Source of the DNA: Rhodococcus sp. HNM0563 | Lineage (GTDB): Bacteria > Actinomycetota > Actinomycetes > Mycobacteriales > Mycobacteriaceae | Assembly (NCBI RefSeq): GCF_012726195.1 | Contig: NZ_JAASAF010000001.1 | Span: 741,763 to 805,762, forward strand | DNA length: 64,000 nucleotides | Reading direction: 5' to 3' | In this document: in pieces, positions 18,311 through 27,897 of the stretch | Position numbering within the stretch: position 1 is the stretch's first letter | Layout of the letters: each line of letters starts with the position of its first letter | Translations under genes and position numbers: made by a program | Notes under the pieces: generated by a model | Told to the model about the DNA's origin: nothing | Seen by the model: the letters and a program-made list of their open reading frames with translations, nothing else | The model's database searches: none

Positions 18311-18390
18311 GTGGGCACGCTACCGCGACCTGTTGCCGGCCAGTGCGGGACCGTGTGCTCGGTGGTGCCGGAATTGTCGGTGGCAGCGCC

Positions 18391-18396
18391 TACCCT
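18391..18396 (+). promoter_or_regulatory. -10 element of uvrB (leaderless)
   Basis: TACCCT is followed by seven bases and ATG 18404. This fixes the start within a frame that is open about 380 bases further upstream. No SOS-box-like palindrome is obvious. Confidence 0.55.
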
Positions 18397-18403
18397 GGAT
18401 CGC

Positions 18404-20563
18404 ATGGCGTTCGCAAGCGAGCATCCTGTTGTTGCCCATTCCGAGTTCCGCCCGGTCGGAGAGATCGAGCGCACCGACGCACGTTTCGAAGTGGTCAGCG
18501 AGTACGAGCCCGCGGGCGACCAGCCCGTCGCCATCGACGAACTGGAGCGCCGCCTGAAGTCGGGGGAGAAGGACGTAGTACTCCTCGGTGCCACGGGCAC
18601 CGGTAAGTCCGCGACCACCGCGTGGCTGATCGAGCGGGTGCAGCGCCCCACCCTGGTGATGGCACCGAACAAGACTCTCGCCGCGCAGCTCGCCAACGAG
18701 CTGCGCGAGATGCTTCCCCACAATGCGGTCGAGTACTTCGTGTCCTACTACGACTACTACCAACCCGAGGCGTACATCGCCCAGACCGACACCTACATCG
18801 AGAAGGACTCGTCCATCAACGACGACGTCGAACGATTGCGGCACTCCGCCACCTCGGCGCTGCTCTCGCGGCGCGATGTCGTGGTCGTTGCGTCCGTCTC
18901 GTGCATCTACGGACTCGGCACGCCGCAGTCCTATCTCGACCGGTCGGTGCAGCTGGAGGTCGGTGTCGAAGTACCCCGTGACGCCCTGCTCCGTCTGCTG
19001 GTCGACGTGCAGTACACGCGCAACGACATGGCATTCACGCGCGGATCTTTCCGCGTGAAGGGCGACACCGTCGATATCATCCCTGCTTACGAAGAGCTCG
19101 CAGTCCGCATCGAGTTCTTCGGTGATGAGATCGACGCCCTCTATTACCTGCATCCGCTCACCGGCGACGTGATCCGCAAGGTGGATTCGCTACGCATCTT
19201 CCCCGCAACGCACTACGTGGCGGGTCCCGAACGCATGGAACGCGCCGTGAACTCGATCGAATCCGAACTCGAGGAGCGTCTCGCCGATCTCGAGAACCGC
19301 GGAAAGCTCCTCGAGGCGCAACGGCTTCGGATGCGCACACAATACGATCTCGAGATGATTCGTCAGGTCGGCTTCTGCTCGGGCATCGAGAACTACTCGC
19401 GACACATCGACGGGCGCGGTCCGGGGTCTGCGCCCGCCACCCTCATCGATTACTTTCCCGAAGACTTCTTGCTGGTCATCGACGAGTCCCATGTGACAGT
19501 GCCGCAGATCGGCGCGATGTACGAGGGCGACATGTCGCGCAAGCGCAACCTCGTCGAGTTCGGGTTCCGGCTTCCGTCCGCCGTCGACAATCGTCCCCTG
19601 ACCTGGGAGGAATTCTCCGAACGGATCGGCCAGACCGTGTATCTGTCGGCGACCCCCGGCGAGTACGAACTCGGGCAGGCCGGCGGCGAGTTCGTCGAAC
19701 AGGTCATTCGTCCCACCGGGCTCGTGGACCCGAAGGTTGTCGTCAAACCCACGAAGGGGCAGATCGATGATCTTCTGCACGAGATCAGGGGGCGTGTCGA
19801 GCGCGACGAACGCGTTCTCGTGACCACTCTGACGAAGAAGATGGCCGAGGACCTCACCGACTACCTTCTCGAGCTCGGGGTGCGCGTACGGTACCTGCAC
19901 TCCGATATCGACACCCTGCGGCGCGTGGAACTGCTCCGCCAACTCCGACTCGGGGAATACGACGTCCTCATCGGCATCAACCTTCTTCGAGAAGGTCTCG
20001 ATCTTCCCGAGGTGTCGCTCGTGGCGATCCTCGACGCTGACAAGGAAGGTTTCCTCCGCTCGACCCGGTCGCTGATCCAGACGATCGGTCGTGCGGCCCG
20101 CAACGTTTCCGGCGAAGTTCACATGTACGCCGACAAGATCACCGACTCGATGGCGCGCGCCATCGACGAAACCGAACGGCGCCGTGAGAAGCAGATCGCG
20201 TACAACGTCGAGCACGGTATCGATCCGCAACCGTTGCGCAAGAAGATCGCCGATATCCTCGATCAGGTCTACGAGGAGGCCGAGGACTCCGAGAAGATCG
20301 AGGTGGGCGGGTCGGGCCGCAACGCCAGCCGCGGCCGCCGGGCCGCAGGCGAATCGGGCAGGACCGGCAGTGCAGGTGTGGTCGAGGGTCGCGACGCGAA
20401 ATCGATGCCTCGCGCGGAACTCGCCGATCTCGTACAGCAACTGACCGACCAGATGATGCAAGCGGCTCGCGACCTGCAGTTCGAGCTCGCCGCCCGTCTA
20501 CGCGACGAAATCTCGGATCTCAAGAAGGAGTTGCGAGGTATGGACGCCGCTGGACTCCAGTAA
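18404..20563 (+). CDS. uvrB: Excinuclease ABC subunit B
   Basis: A 719-aa damage-verifying helicase of nucleotide excision repair. Walker A GATGTGKS begins at about residue 62. The beta-hairpin that probes DNA is [10 protein letters not shown] (about 110-120). Helicase motifs [13 protein letters not shown] and the QTIGRAARN motif VI follow. A UVR domain at the C-terminus (about 675-710, [13 protein letters not shown]) contacts UvrC. A Gly/Arg/Ala-rich linker precedes it. The uvrA partner lies about 19 kb downstream. Confidence 0.97.
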   Translation: MAFASEHPVVAHSEFRPVGEIERTDARFEVVSEYEPAGDQPVAIDELERRLKSGEKDVVLLGATGTGKSATTAWLIERVQRPTLVMAPNKTLAAQLANELREMLPHNAVEYFVSYYDYYQPEAYIAQTDTYIEKDSSINDDVERLRHSATSALLSRRDVVVVASVSCIYGLGTPQSYLDRSVQLEVGVEVPRDALLRLLVDVQYTRNDMAFTRGSFRVKGDTVDIIPAYEELAVRIEFFGDEIDALYYLHPLTGDVIRKVDSLRIFPATHYVAGPERMERAVNSIESELEERLADLENRGKLLEAQRLRMRTQYDLEMIRQVGFCSGIENYSRHIDGRGPGSAPATLIDYFPEDFLLVIDESHVTVPQIGAMYEGDMSRKRNLVEFGFRLPSAVDNRPLTWEEFSERIGQTVYLSATPGEYELGQAGGEFVEQVIRPTGLVDPKVVVKPTKGQIDDLLHEIRGRVERDERVLVTTLTKKMAEDLTDYLLELGVRVRYLHSDIDTLRRVELLRQLRLGEYDVLIGINLLREGLDLPEVSLVAILDADKEGFLRSTRSLIQTIGRAARNVSGEVHMYADKITDSMARAIDETERRREKQIAYNVEHGIDPQPLRKKIADILDQVYEEAEDSEKIEVGGSGRNASRGRRAAGESGRTGSAGVVEGRDAKSMPRAELADLVQQLTDQMMQAARDLQFELAARLRDEISDLKKELRGMDAAGLQ

Positions 20564-20608
20564 TCACCCCCGACGGTAATCACGTCCGGGTCGCGCCGCC
20601 GGGTGCCG

Positions 20609-20614
20609 TAGTGT
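20609..20614 (+). promoter_or_regulatory. -10 element of the SCO6745-type gene
   Basis: TAGTGT is followed by eight bases and ATG 20623. This favours that ATG over the GTG at 20611, which overlaps the hexamer. Confidence 0.45.
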
Positions 20615-20622
20615 CCCGATTC

Positions 20623-21495
20623 ATGGATTCTGCTGCCGCCGGTCGCGCCGCTCGCGCCCTCGAGCTCCTTCATTCGTTCACGTATTTCGCTCCGGAAGTG
20701 CATTCGGAGCTGGGGGAGCTCGGGCTGAAGGGCTCTGCGATGAAGTATGTGGCGTCGCGGGTCGCGCCGATGGGCACGGTCGGGCCGGCTGTTGCGACCG
20801 CCACCTTCTACAACTTCGCGCCGCGACTGATCGGCGCGGCGTTGCCCGCGGCATGGGAGATCGCCGCACCGTCCGCGGTGTATGCCGCTCGCGTACGTGG
20901 AGTGGATGCCGCGATGACCCGGTGGCTCGGAGCGGATGTCATCGCTTCACCGGAGATGGTCGAGGCCGCGGAGTTGGCTGCGACCATTGCCCGGTCGATC
21001 CCCGGCGTCGACGGCAGGGCACTCTACGCCGGGTACGCCGATCAGCCGTGGCCGGAGGCGCCGCACCTGGTGTTCTGGCACGCGTTGACCCTGCTTCGTG
21101 AATACCGTGGGGACGGACACGTCGCAGTGTTGCTGGGCGCCGGGCTCACGGGACTCGACGCGCTCGTCACACACACCGCCAGCGGGATCGGTTTCACCGC
21201 AGAATTCGTGAAGGCGAACAGAGGCTGGACCGCCGAAGAATGGGACGGGGCCGAGTCCGCCTTGCGTGAGGCGGGACTGCTCGACCGCGCAGGTGCGTTG
21301 ACTGGCGACGGATTCGAAGTGCGTGAGCTGGTCGAGGACCTCACCGACGATCTCGGGGTTGCGCCGTGGGCGGCAGCCGGTGAGGAGGTGGTCGAGCGGC
21401 TGCTCGACCTTGCCGTACCGTGGCGCGACACGATCGCCGATGGCGGGCCGCTCCCCGGAGGCATGTTCGGACCACGTTTCGGTGACGCGAGGTAA
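20623..21495 (+). CDS. SCO6745 family protein
   Basis: A 290-aa soluble protein, alanine-rich and largely helical, resembling the actinobacterial family named after SCO6745. It starts with a helix (AAAGRAARALELLHSFTYF) and contains WHALTLLREYRGDGH, the best conserved segment. Its C-terminal half looks like a winged-helix arrangement (REAGLLD...GDGFEVRELVEDLTD). No enzymatic motif is seen and the function is unknown. Confidence 0.8.
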   Translation: MDSAAAGRAARALELLHSFTYFAPEVHSELGELGLKGSAMKYVASRVAPMGTVGPAVATATFYNFAPRLIGAALPAAWEIAAPSAVYAARVRGVDAAMTRWLGADVIASPEMVEAAELAATIARSIPGVDGRALYAGYADQPWPEAPHLVFWHALTLLREYRGDGHVAVLLGAGLTGLDALVTHTASGIGFTAEFVKANRGWTAEEWDGAESALREAGLLDRAGALTGDGFEVRELVEDLTDDLGVAPWAAAGEEVVERLLDLAVPWRDTIADGGPLPGGMFGPRFGDAR

Positions 21496-21653
21496 CACAC
21501 ACAATGGGGGCGGATGAGGTGTCCACCCCAAACACCCCACCTGTATCCCCGCGACCGCTAGTGTCTTTGCCAGCATCAGGTGTGGGGGATCGCCTGTTCG
21601 ATCCGTCGCCACCGATCGGCCACCGCGCCGACACATCATCGATGGAGGACTGA

Positions 21654-22106
21654 ATGACCGCTTACCGGACCATTGTCGTCGGCACCGACGGCTCGGAGTC
21701 GTCGTACCGCGCCGTGGAGAAGGCAGCTGCTCTCGCTGCGGACGCCGGGGCCAAACTGGTGATCGCATGCGCGTACTACCCTGTTGACGCCCGTGATACC
21801 GCCCAGGCGGCCGACGTCCTCCGCGACGAGGCGTACCAGGTCACCGGGTCCGCACCGACCTACGACATCCTCCGCACCGCTCGGGAGAAGGCGACGGTAG
21901 CGGGTGCGAAGGACGTCGTCGAGCGGCCGATCGTGGGCGCGCCCGTCGACTCCCTGCTGACCCTCATCGAAGAGGTCGAAGCAGACCTCGTCGTCATCGG
22001 CAATCGCGGACTCAACACTCTGACCGGTCGCCTTCTCGGGTCGGTGCCGTCGGACGTTGCCCGCAAGTCCACCTCCGACGTGTTGATCGTGCACACAGTG
22101 CGCTGA
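21654..22106 (+). CDS. Universal stress protein family protein
   Basis: A 150-aa UspA-fold protein. The N-terminal VVGTDGSESS strand-loop and the C-terminal GNRGLNTLTGRLLGSV segment match the ATP-binding G-2x-G-9x-G pattern. It occupies the position of Rv1636 in mycobacteria, a cAMP-binding universal stress protein. GGAGG lies five bases before the ATG. It ends 2 nt before a convergent gene. Confidence 0.92.
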   Translation: MTAYRTIVVGTDGSESSYRAVEKAAALAADAGAKLVIACAYYPVDARDTAQAADVLRDEAYQVTGSAPTYDILRTAREKATVAGAKDVVERPIVGAPVDSLLTLIEEVEADLVVIGNRGLNTLTGRLLGSVPSDVARKSTSDVLIVHTVR

Positions 22107-22108
22107 CG

Positions 22109-22552
22109 TCAGCAGAACTTCTCGCGCGTGATCATGATGTAATGCCGGGCGGCGTCGTCGCCCGGCATCGTCGTCTCCGAGACCGTCGCGGCATACGCCG
22201 CGATCGGTCGGACCATCCCGATCACCTCGTCCTCCGGAGCGCCGGATGCCAGTCGACTGCACACCCCTCGGCCCACGGCGAGCAGTGTCTCGTCGGGTAC
22301 GCCGGCTGCCAACCCGGAGTCGGCCAACGCATTCTTGAACCGAAGGGCATGCGCATCGAGTAACGGCGCCTTCTGCTCCGGACGGGCAGTCGTCGTCGAG
22401 GTCGTGGCGGCGGCGTGTGCGTGTTCCACGTGATCGGGGGAGTCGGCACACGAGGCCGCCGCGGCGACGAACCCCCCCAGCACCGCCAGCACCATCGGCC
22501 GAGCTACTCGACGGCCGACCTCCCGGGGCGACGATCGCCCACGGATCAGCAC
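22109..22552 (-). CDS. DUF732 lipoprotein
   Basis: A 147-aa exported protein. The basic N-terminus, hydrophobic stretch and lipobox-like AAASC (Cys about 35) indicate a lipoprotein. The C-terminal half matches DUF732 (FKNALADSGLAAG, ending with a conserved Cys). The GTG start at 22552 overlaps the stop codon of the helicase gene, suggesting translational coupling; an internal ATG about 20 codons later is an alternative. The function is unknown. Confidence 0.75.
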   Translation of the reverse strand: MLIRGRSSPREVGRRVARPMVLAVLGGFVAAAASCADSPDHVEHAHAAATTSTTTARPEQKAPLLDAHALRFKNALADSGLAAGVPDETLLAVGRGVCSRLASGAPEDEVIGMVRPIAAYAATVSETTMPGDDAARHYIMITREKFC

Positions 22553-24894
22553 GGCGCCGGATTCTCCGCCGCGTCACTCGCCCCGACCGAGGTCGCGAGC
22601 CCGCCGAGTACCTGTGGGAGTGGTGCAGTGTGGACCACCCCGAGGCGCTGGGTCGCGCGCGTCAACGCCACATACAGGTCGTTGAGTCCGCGCGGAGATT
22701 CCTCCTGGATCTCGGCCGGCTCGACGAGCACCACTGAATCGAATTCGAGTCCCTTCACATCCTTGACGGTTGCCACCCGCACCGACTCCGAGGCCAGGTG
22801 CGCCCATTCGTGCACCAGGCGCGGCGGAACGATCACCGCCGTGAGGCCGGGGCCGACCTCGGCATCGAGGGCCTCGCGGACCACGTCGACGAGGTGATTC
22901 CGATCGACTTGGCGTGCCCAGGGCTCGAATCCGGAATCGCGCACCGAGCGAGGCGGAACCTGGTCGGGATCGATCTCGGCGAGCACGTCGTGCGCGATTC
23001 GCATGATCTCGGCGGGTGTCCGATAGTTGACCGTCAGCTCTGCCTTGCGCCACCGGTTCTTCACGTAGGGCTCCAGGATGCGGTGCCACGACGAGGTTCC
23101 GGCAGGGTCACCTGTTTGAGCGGTGTCTCCCACCAGGGTCATCCACCGGTTCGGGATCCGGCGCATCAGCATGCGCCACGCCATGGCCGACAGTTCCTGC
23201 GCCTCATCGACGATCATGTGCCCGTAGGTCCAGGTGCGGTCACCCGCCGCTCGCTCGGCCGTGGTCCGGTGCTGCTTCATATCCTGACGCTCGGCGAGTT
23301 GCGACGCATCGATCAGGTCGTATGCCATCAACAGTTCGGGATCGAGTTCGTCCTCCAGATCCTGTGGCGCCGAACCGGTGAGGATGTCCAATGCACCTTG
23401 GGCGTCGGCGATCTGCCTTCGCCACCGTTTGGCGGCCCCTTCGCGTTCTGCCGCATCGTCGATGCCCAGCAGTTCGGCGAGCTCGTCGAGCAATGGCGCG
23501 TCCGCGGCACTGAAACCGGCGTGCGGACCTGGGCGATGGAGGGCGTCGATCTGCGCTTCGGTGAGACCGGGGGCGGCTGTGGTCAGACGCTTCTTCGACG
23601 CCAGCAGGTCTGACAGCACGCGTTGCGGTGACAGTGTCGGCCACAGTGCATCGATTGCGGTCACGATGTGGGGATCGGACCGCATCTCCGAGCGGATGTC
23701 GTCGATGTCGTCGCGGCTCAGGAGATTACCGCCATTGACGAGATCCGCTCCGATGAGCTCCGCCATCTGATCGGCGAGCGCTTCGATGACAGCGGAGACG
23801 AAGATGGGCCGTGCCAGATTGTGGGGGCGACGGGACGACCGCGCGCGGCCTCGGGCGCGCGTGACGATCTTGCGGTCGAGCGTGAGTCGATAGGTGTCGA
23901 AGGTGAGGGGCACGGGCTTCGGTGGCACTTCCTGCCGGTCGCGGACCGCCGTCTTCAGGATGTCCACCATGTCGAGGGAGCCTTTGATCGCACCGGCCTC
24001 GAAGCCGTCGTCGAGGGTGGCCGTGACCCCGGGATAGAGGTCGCCGACAGTGGACAGCAGCACGCCGGTTTCGCCGAGGGACGGAAGCACCTGACCGATG
24101 TAGTCGAGGAACGTCGAGTTGGGCCCGACGATGAGCACACCACTCTTGGCGAGTTGTTTGCGGTAGGTGTACAGAAGATAGGCGGCGCGATGCAGAGCGA
24201 CCGCGGTCTTGCCGGTGCCGGGCCCGCCTTGAACCACGAGCACGCTCTTGTGCTCGGAGCGGATGATCGCGTCCTGTTCCGATTGAATGGTCGCGACGAT
24301 GTCGTGCATCTGCCCCGTGCGGGCTGCGTTGAGCGCGTCGAGGAGCGCAGACTCACCGGCCATGCCACCTGCGGAGCTGACGCTCGCGTGCTCGCGTGCA
24401 GTGTCGAGGTCGAGGTACTCGTCGTTGAGGGCACTCACGGTGCGGTTGCGGCTGCGGATGTGTCGGCGCAGTACCACCCCCTCCGGTGCTGCGGGTGTGG
24501 CCAGATAGAAGGGTCTGGCGAGAGGAGCGCGCCAGTCGAGCAACAACGATTCGTAGTCGTTGTCCTCGTCGAGGATGCCGATGCGTCCGACGTACCGCGC
24601 TTCTATGCTCTTGCTGTCACCGTCCGGATCGCCGTTGTGTGCTGATTCACGGACGTCGACGCGGCCGAAACACAGTCCGTGTTCGGCCGCGTCGTACTTG
24701 GCGAGATCCTCGGTGTACATCTGGGTGAACGATTCACGCTCGCTACGCGCCTGGGGGGTGCCGCCCGTCTCCAGTAGCACTCGCTTCAAGCGCGTGCCGG
24801 TGTACTCCCGCAGCGCGTCGAGGTGTGTGTACAACATCGACAGGTAGCGCTGCTCGTGCTCGAGGTCGGGATGGGGCGCGCCATCATCCGGCAC
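22546..24894 (-). CDS. helD: HelD/HelR-type RNA polymerase-recycling ATPase (UvrD-like helicase fold)
   Basis: A 782-aa superfamily 1 helicase-like ATPase. The N-terminal about 150 residues carry the HelD-specific coiled-coil arm and the DWRAPLARPFY signature (about 120-130). Walker A GGPGTGKT lies at about 223-230, DEAQ at the Walker B, and a C-terminal motif ALTRATQRLGVV is present. HelD proteins pull stalled RNA polymerase off DNA; the HelR subgroup protects against rifamycins. GTG 24894 is chosen with GAGGAG five bases upstream. No rifamycin-associated inverted repeat is visible in its promoter region. Confidence 0.85.
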   Translation of the reverse strand: MPDDGAPHPDLEHEQRYLSMLYTHLDALREYTGTRLKRVLLETGGTPQARSERESFTQMYTEDLAKYDAAEHGLCFGRVDVRESAHNGDPDGDSKSIEARYVGRIGILDEDNDYESLLLDWRAPLARPFYLATPAAPEGVVLRRHIRSRNRTVSALNDEYLDLDTAREHASVSSAGGMAGESALLDALNAARTGQMHDIVATIQSEQDAIIRSEHKSVLVVQGGPGTGKTAVALHRAAYLLYTYRKQLAKSGVLIVGPNSTFLDYIGQVLPSLGETGVLLSTVGDLYPGVTATLDDGFEAGAIKGSLDMVDILKTAVRDRQEVPPKPVPLTFDTYRLTLDRKIVTRARGRARSSRRPHNLARPIFVSAVIEALADQMAELIGADLVNGGNLLSRDDIDDIRSEMRSDPHIVTAIDALWPTLSPQRVLSDLLASKKRLTTAAPGLTEAQIDALHRPGPHAGFSAADAPLLDELAELLGIDDAAEREGAAKRWRRQIADAQGALDILTGSAPQDLEDELDPELLMAYDLIDASQLAERQDMKQHRTTAERAAGDRTWTYGHMIVDEAQELSAMAWRMLMRRIPNRWMTLVGDTAQTGDPAGTSSWHRILEPYVKNRWRKAELTVNYRTPAEIMRIAHDVLAEIDPDQVPPRSVRDSGFEPWARQVDRNHLVDVVREALDAEVGPGLTAVIVPPRLVHEWAHLASESVRVATVKDVKGLEFDSVVLVEPAEIQEESPRGLNDLYVALTRATQRLGVVHTAPLPQVLGGLATSVGASDAAENPAPC

Positions 24895-24954
24895 ATGAAC
24901 TCCTCGGGTTGGAACGATTCGAACGCGCAGGCACGTCGAGGAAAGTGTCCAAGG

Positions 24955-24960
24955 AGTCTA
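24955..24960 (-). promoter_or_regulatory. -10 element of the helD operon
   Basis: Read on the minus strand this is TAGACT, about 60 bases before the helD start. A convincing -35 is not seen. Confidence 0.35.
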
Positions 24961-25015
24961 GTTCGGCGGGCGCCGGTGTGCAGAAATCTCGGTGTGTCAG
25001 CCGAGGCTCCGGTCG

Positions 25016-26041
25016 CTATCCGAGTTTCTTCTGAAGCGTCTTCTCGGCCTTCGCTCGCGCTTTCTCTGCCTTCGTCCGCGCCTTCTCCGCGCGTGCTTGT
25101 GCCCGGTGCGCGTTCTCGAGCGCTTTCGCGTTCAGTTCCGAGGTTCGTTCCTCGGCCAGATGCGCCAGTTCGGTCCCTCGATCGCGGGTTGTCTCCCACA
25201 ATTTCGAGCCGCGCCGACGCGCGACCTCGGCGTACCCGGGGGCGCGGTTTCGTGCACGTTCGAGCAGTTCGCTGCTGCGATCCTTTGCGGCGTCCGTGAG
25301 CTCAGGGGTGTGCTCCCTGGCTGCGTCGATAAGCTCGGCGCCGCGTTCACGCGCGACCGAGGCGAGCTCAGGACCTCGCTCACGGGCAACCCCCAGGATC
25401 TCCGTTCCGCGCTCGCGCGCTACCTCGGCGAGTTCGGGTGCACGTTCCTTGGCCTTCTCGAGGAGAGCGCTTCCCTGCTGGCTCGCGTCATCGGTGAGCG
25501 ATTTCACTCGCTCGGAAACAGTGTGCAGGGCGTCGCCGGTCGCATGGTCCGACGTCGATCCGGGCAAGGCTGCCACAACGGCTTCCTGGGCATGACGCGC
25601 GGCGCGCCTGCCTCGCCAGCCGAGTGACGGCTTGCCTTCGGTATCGACGGATGCGAGGAGCAGTCCACCGAGTAGACCAACGTTCTTGAGGAACTGTGTG
25701 CGGTGCTGGGCGCGTGCGGCTGGGTCGTCGTAATTCCAGAAATCGTGGCCGGCGATGGTGGTCGGGACAACGGAGCCTGCCAAGGCCAGGGCAGAGATCC
25801 GGGGCCACTTGCCGATGGCGAGAAGCGCGCCGGCTCCGATCTGGACCGCGGCGTTGATCTGCACCAAGGTCTCCGGATTGCTGGGTAGCCGGTCGGTCAC
25901 CGAATCGGGTGCGACGCCGAGCATCTGGTCCAGCCCTGTCTGGGCCGCGGTGGCCTTCGGGGTGGGATTGCGCAGGGCATCGACTCCTCCTGCGATGAAG
26001 ATGGATGCGAGCATCGGGCGAGCAATCCTTCGGACGATCAT
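25016..26041 (-). CDS. DoxX family membrane protein with a hendecad-repeat tail
   Basis: A 341-aa protein in two parts. Residues 1-135 are a DoxX-type domain with about four hydrophobic segments (LASIFIAGGVDALRNP, INAAVQIGAGALLAIG, LGGLLLASVD). Residues about 184-304 are eleven consecutive 11-residue units of the pattern xVARERGxELx. A lysine/alanine helix (about 305-341) follows. Repeats of this length form long amphipathic helices as in apolipoproteins, perilipins and LEA proteins. A membrane- or lipid-surface-associated role for the tail is inferred; DoxX function is itself unclear. Confidence 0.8.
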   Translation of the reverse strand: MIVRRIARPMLASIFIAGGVDALRNPTPKATAAQTGLDQMLGVAPDSVTDRLPSNPETLVQINAAVQIGAGALLAIGKWPRISALALAGSVVPTTIAGHDFWNYDDPAARAQHRTQFLKNVGLLGGLLLASVDTEGKPSLGWRGRRAARHAQEAVVAALPGSTSDHATGDALHTVSERVKSLTDDASQQGSALLEKAKERAPELAEVARERGTEILGVARERGPELASVARERGAELIDAAREHTPELTDAAKDRSSELLERARNRAPGYAEVARRRGSKLWETTRDRGTELAHLAEERTSELNAKALENAHRAQARAEKARTKAEKARAKAEKTLQKKLG

Positions 26042-26445
26042 GTGCAGCCTCTTTCTCCGCGGTCGCTTGTTTCAGACCCTGCCATGTGTACCCGGATCGG
26101 GTCGGAAGTATGCGAGATCTTGCTGCCGGATGTGCTCTCACCGAATTTCGGATAGGACGGAATCGCAGAATATATCGAACAAATGTCGGTGGGTGACTAC
26201 TCGCCGCCCCCCGACGGCCTCGCTCATGATCCCGGTCCGCGTCTCCCGCCGGTCATCCTCGAATCGATGAAGCGACACGGATGGACAGGCGGGAGACACG
26301 CGTTGCGCTTCCGTGAACGCGCGGAGGTGGAGTGCTGGCACCGATATGTGCGTATGCGGTTGTGCTCCTGCAGGATCCGGGATCGGGCAGACGGGTCGAC
26401 TCAGGATGTCCGGCGGTGATCGTCTCGGAGGCTACCCCTGCGACG
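26042..26445. other. Intergenic region left of the island
   Basis: About 400 bases between the DoxX start and the displaced MBL 3' end. No gene with coding character is seen. The DoxX promoter should lie in its left part. Confidence 0.5.
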
Positions 26446-26640
26446 TCACCAGCCGCGCTCACGCCACTGTTGCAGATGCGGACGCTCGGCTCCGAGCGTG
26501 GTGTCCTTGCCGTGGCCGGGGTAGATCACCGTGTCGTCACCGAACCGTCCGAAGAGCTTCGCCTCGACATCGTCGAGCAGTGAAGTGAACTTCTCTGTGT
26601 CGGCGGTCTTTCCGATCCCACCGGGGAACAGCGAGTCGCC
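26446..26640 (-). pseudogene. Displaced 3' end of the MBL hydrolase gene
   Basis: This 195-base stretch translates (minus strand) into 64 residues from GDSLFPGG to QWRERGW followed by TGA. By hand alignment it matches the last 64 residues of the intact MBL gene at 38736-39425 in about 45 positions. It contains the metal-binding YPGHGKD motif but has no start. It is best read as the original host 3' end cut off by integration of the island. Confidence 0.9.
26634..26640. other. Left attachment junction of the island
   Basis: AGTCGCC is the last block shared with the right junction (38924-38930). Homology to the MBL gene stops directly after it, and foreign sequence with the integrase remnant begins. 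The true crossover dinucleotide cannot be placed exactly. Confidence 0.65.
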
Positions 26641-26658
26641 TTAGGGGGTAACATAGCT

Positions 26659-26931
26659 GTGACGAAAGGGCAGTTCATGGGCGTTAAGATGACCGAGGCG
26701 ACGCCCATGAGGGCTGCGATCTACACCCGAATCTCTGAGGATCCGAAGGGCCTGCAGAATGGCGTGTCCCGGCAGCAAGAGGATTGCGAGGCGCTTGCTG
26801 CCTCCCGCGGCTGGAAGGTTGTGGCCTGCTACTCGGACAACGATATTTCGGCGCTCAAGGGCAAGTTCCGTCCGGGCTACGCTGAGCTGATGGCGGCTGC
26901 CGAGCGTGGGGAATTCGACCATTTACCGTAA
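26659..26931 (+). pseudogene. Large serine integrase, N-terminal remnant
   Basis: A 90-aa frame holding the start of a serine recombinase catalytic domain: AIYTRISEDPKG with the nucleophilic serine, the QQEDCEALAASRGW helix and YSDNDISALKGKFRPGY. It stops just after GEFDHL, where complete integrases continue with the strand leading to the second half of the active site. The large DNA-binding domains are missing. Its place at the island edge suggests it was the integrase. Confidence 0.85.
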
Positions 26932-26941
26932 AGTGGAACTT

Positions 26942-27670
26942 GTGACAAGTCCTCGTCGCCGCAAGAGCGCAGCCCCTGCTGACCGAGTGGTTGCCTATAT
27001 CCGGGTGAGCACTGACGAACAAACTGAGTCCGGCGCAGGCCTCGACGCCCAGCGCGCCGCCATCACTGCCGAGGTGGATCGCCACGGGTGGACCGTTACC
27101 GCTTGGTATTCGGATGAAGGCATCAGCGGAACGAAGTCGGCCGCGCAACGTCCAGGGCTGGCGGCCGCTCTTGAAGCAGTGCAGTCGGATGTGGCAGGAA
27201 CACTCGTTGTCGCGAAACTCGACCGCCTTGCCCGTAACTTCCGGTACGCCGTGAACCTCATCGCAGATGCTGAGGAACAAGGCTGGAATGTCTACTCGTG
27301 CGACGGAACCGTGGACATGACGACGCCCGCGGCACGCTTTCAGACGCGAGTGATGATCGGCGTCACCGAGCTGGAGCGCGACATGATCGCTCAGCGCACC
27401 CGAGACGCGCTCGCCGCCAAGAAGGCCCAAGGGATACGACTGGGCCGCCCGTCGGTACTACACCGCGAGGTGGTATCCCGAATCGTCACCGAACGGGAAG
27501 AGCGCAGGAGTCTTCGAGCAATCGCTGAAGGTTTGACCGCAGACGGAATCCCCACTGCCCGAGGCAAGACGCAATGGTCGACTTCCTCCGTGCAGGCCGT
27601 CCTTGCTGGCCAGGATGCCGCCGCAGTTCGGACCGCCCGAGGACTAGCTCACACCCTTACTCGTGAGTGA
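26942..27670 (+). CDS. Serine recombinase (resolvase/invertase type)
   Basis: A 243-aa recombinase. The catalytic domain begins YIRVSTDEQ (Ser about 23) and continues through YSDEGISGTK, VAKLDRLARNF and the ERDMIAQRTRDAL helix. A C-terminal helix-turn-helix region (about 175-225, SLRAIAEGLTADGIPTARG) binds DNA. All parts of a small serine recombinase are present, unlike the neighbour on its left. GTG 26942 is chosen; the ATG at 26906 would overlap the integrase remnant. Whether it resolves, inverts or is a relic is unknown. Confidence 0.88.
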   Translation: MTSPRRRKSAAPADRVVAYIRVSTDEQTESGAGLDAQRAAITAEVDRHGWTVTAWYSDEGISGTKSAAQRPGLAAALEAVQSDVAGTLVVAKLDRLARNFRYAVNLIADAEEQGWNVYSCDGTVDMTTPAARFQTRVMIGVTELERDMIAQRTRDALAAKKAQGIRLGRPSVLHREVVSRIVTEREERRSLRAIAEGLTADGIPTARGKTQWSTSSVQAVLAGQDAAAVRTARGLAHTLTRE

Positions 27671-27897
27671 TGCGGTCCGACCGTAGCTACGCTTGCACGC
27701 GCCTAGGGAGAGAGCGACCTTCCGAGCGACGTATATCGCGCGGTCCGTCCCTCGCCGAGCATGCACCGAACAAGGTCGCAACGCCGAGGGAGTCGAACTC
27801 GACAACGTGCCCTGCAGAGCCGCGGAGGAACGCTGCTCGACGAGGAGCGCAGATTGGTGGTCAATGCCTGCCTGGCACAACCGTCCACCTCGGCAAA

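Noticed and set aside
24895..25015. Rifamycin-associated element upstream of helD
   Set aside because: No GGGGCTTGC-type inverted repeat could be found by eye in this stretch.
25016..25500. CRISPR or DNA repeat array in the DoxX gene
   Set aside because: The period is 33 bases and in frame, the units diverge, and there are no spacers. It is a protein repeat.
26042..26445. Small genes in the gap left of the island
   Set aside because: Open frames of 60-90 codons exist, but without ribosome sites or consistent third-position GC bias.
26600..26700. tRNA gene as the island attachment site
   Set aside because: No cloverleaf-like sequence is present at either island end; the duplicated sequence is MBL coding sequence.
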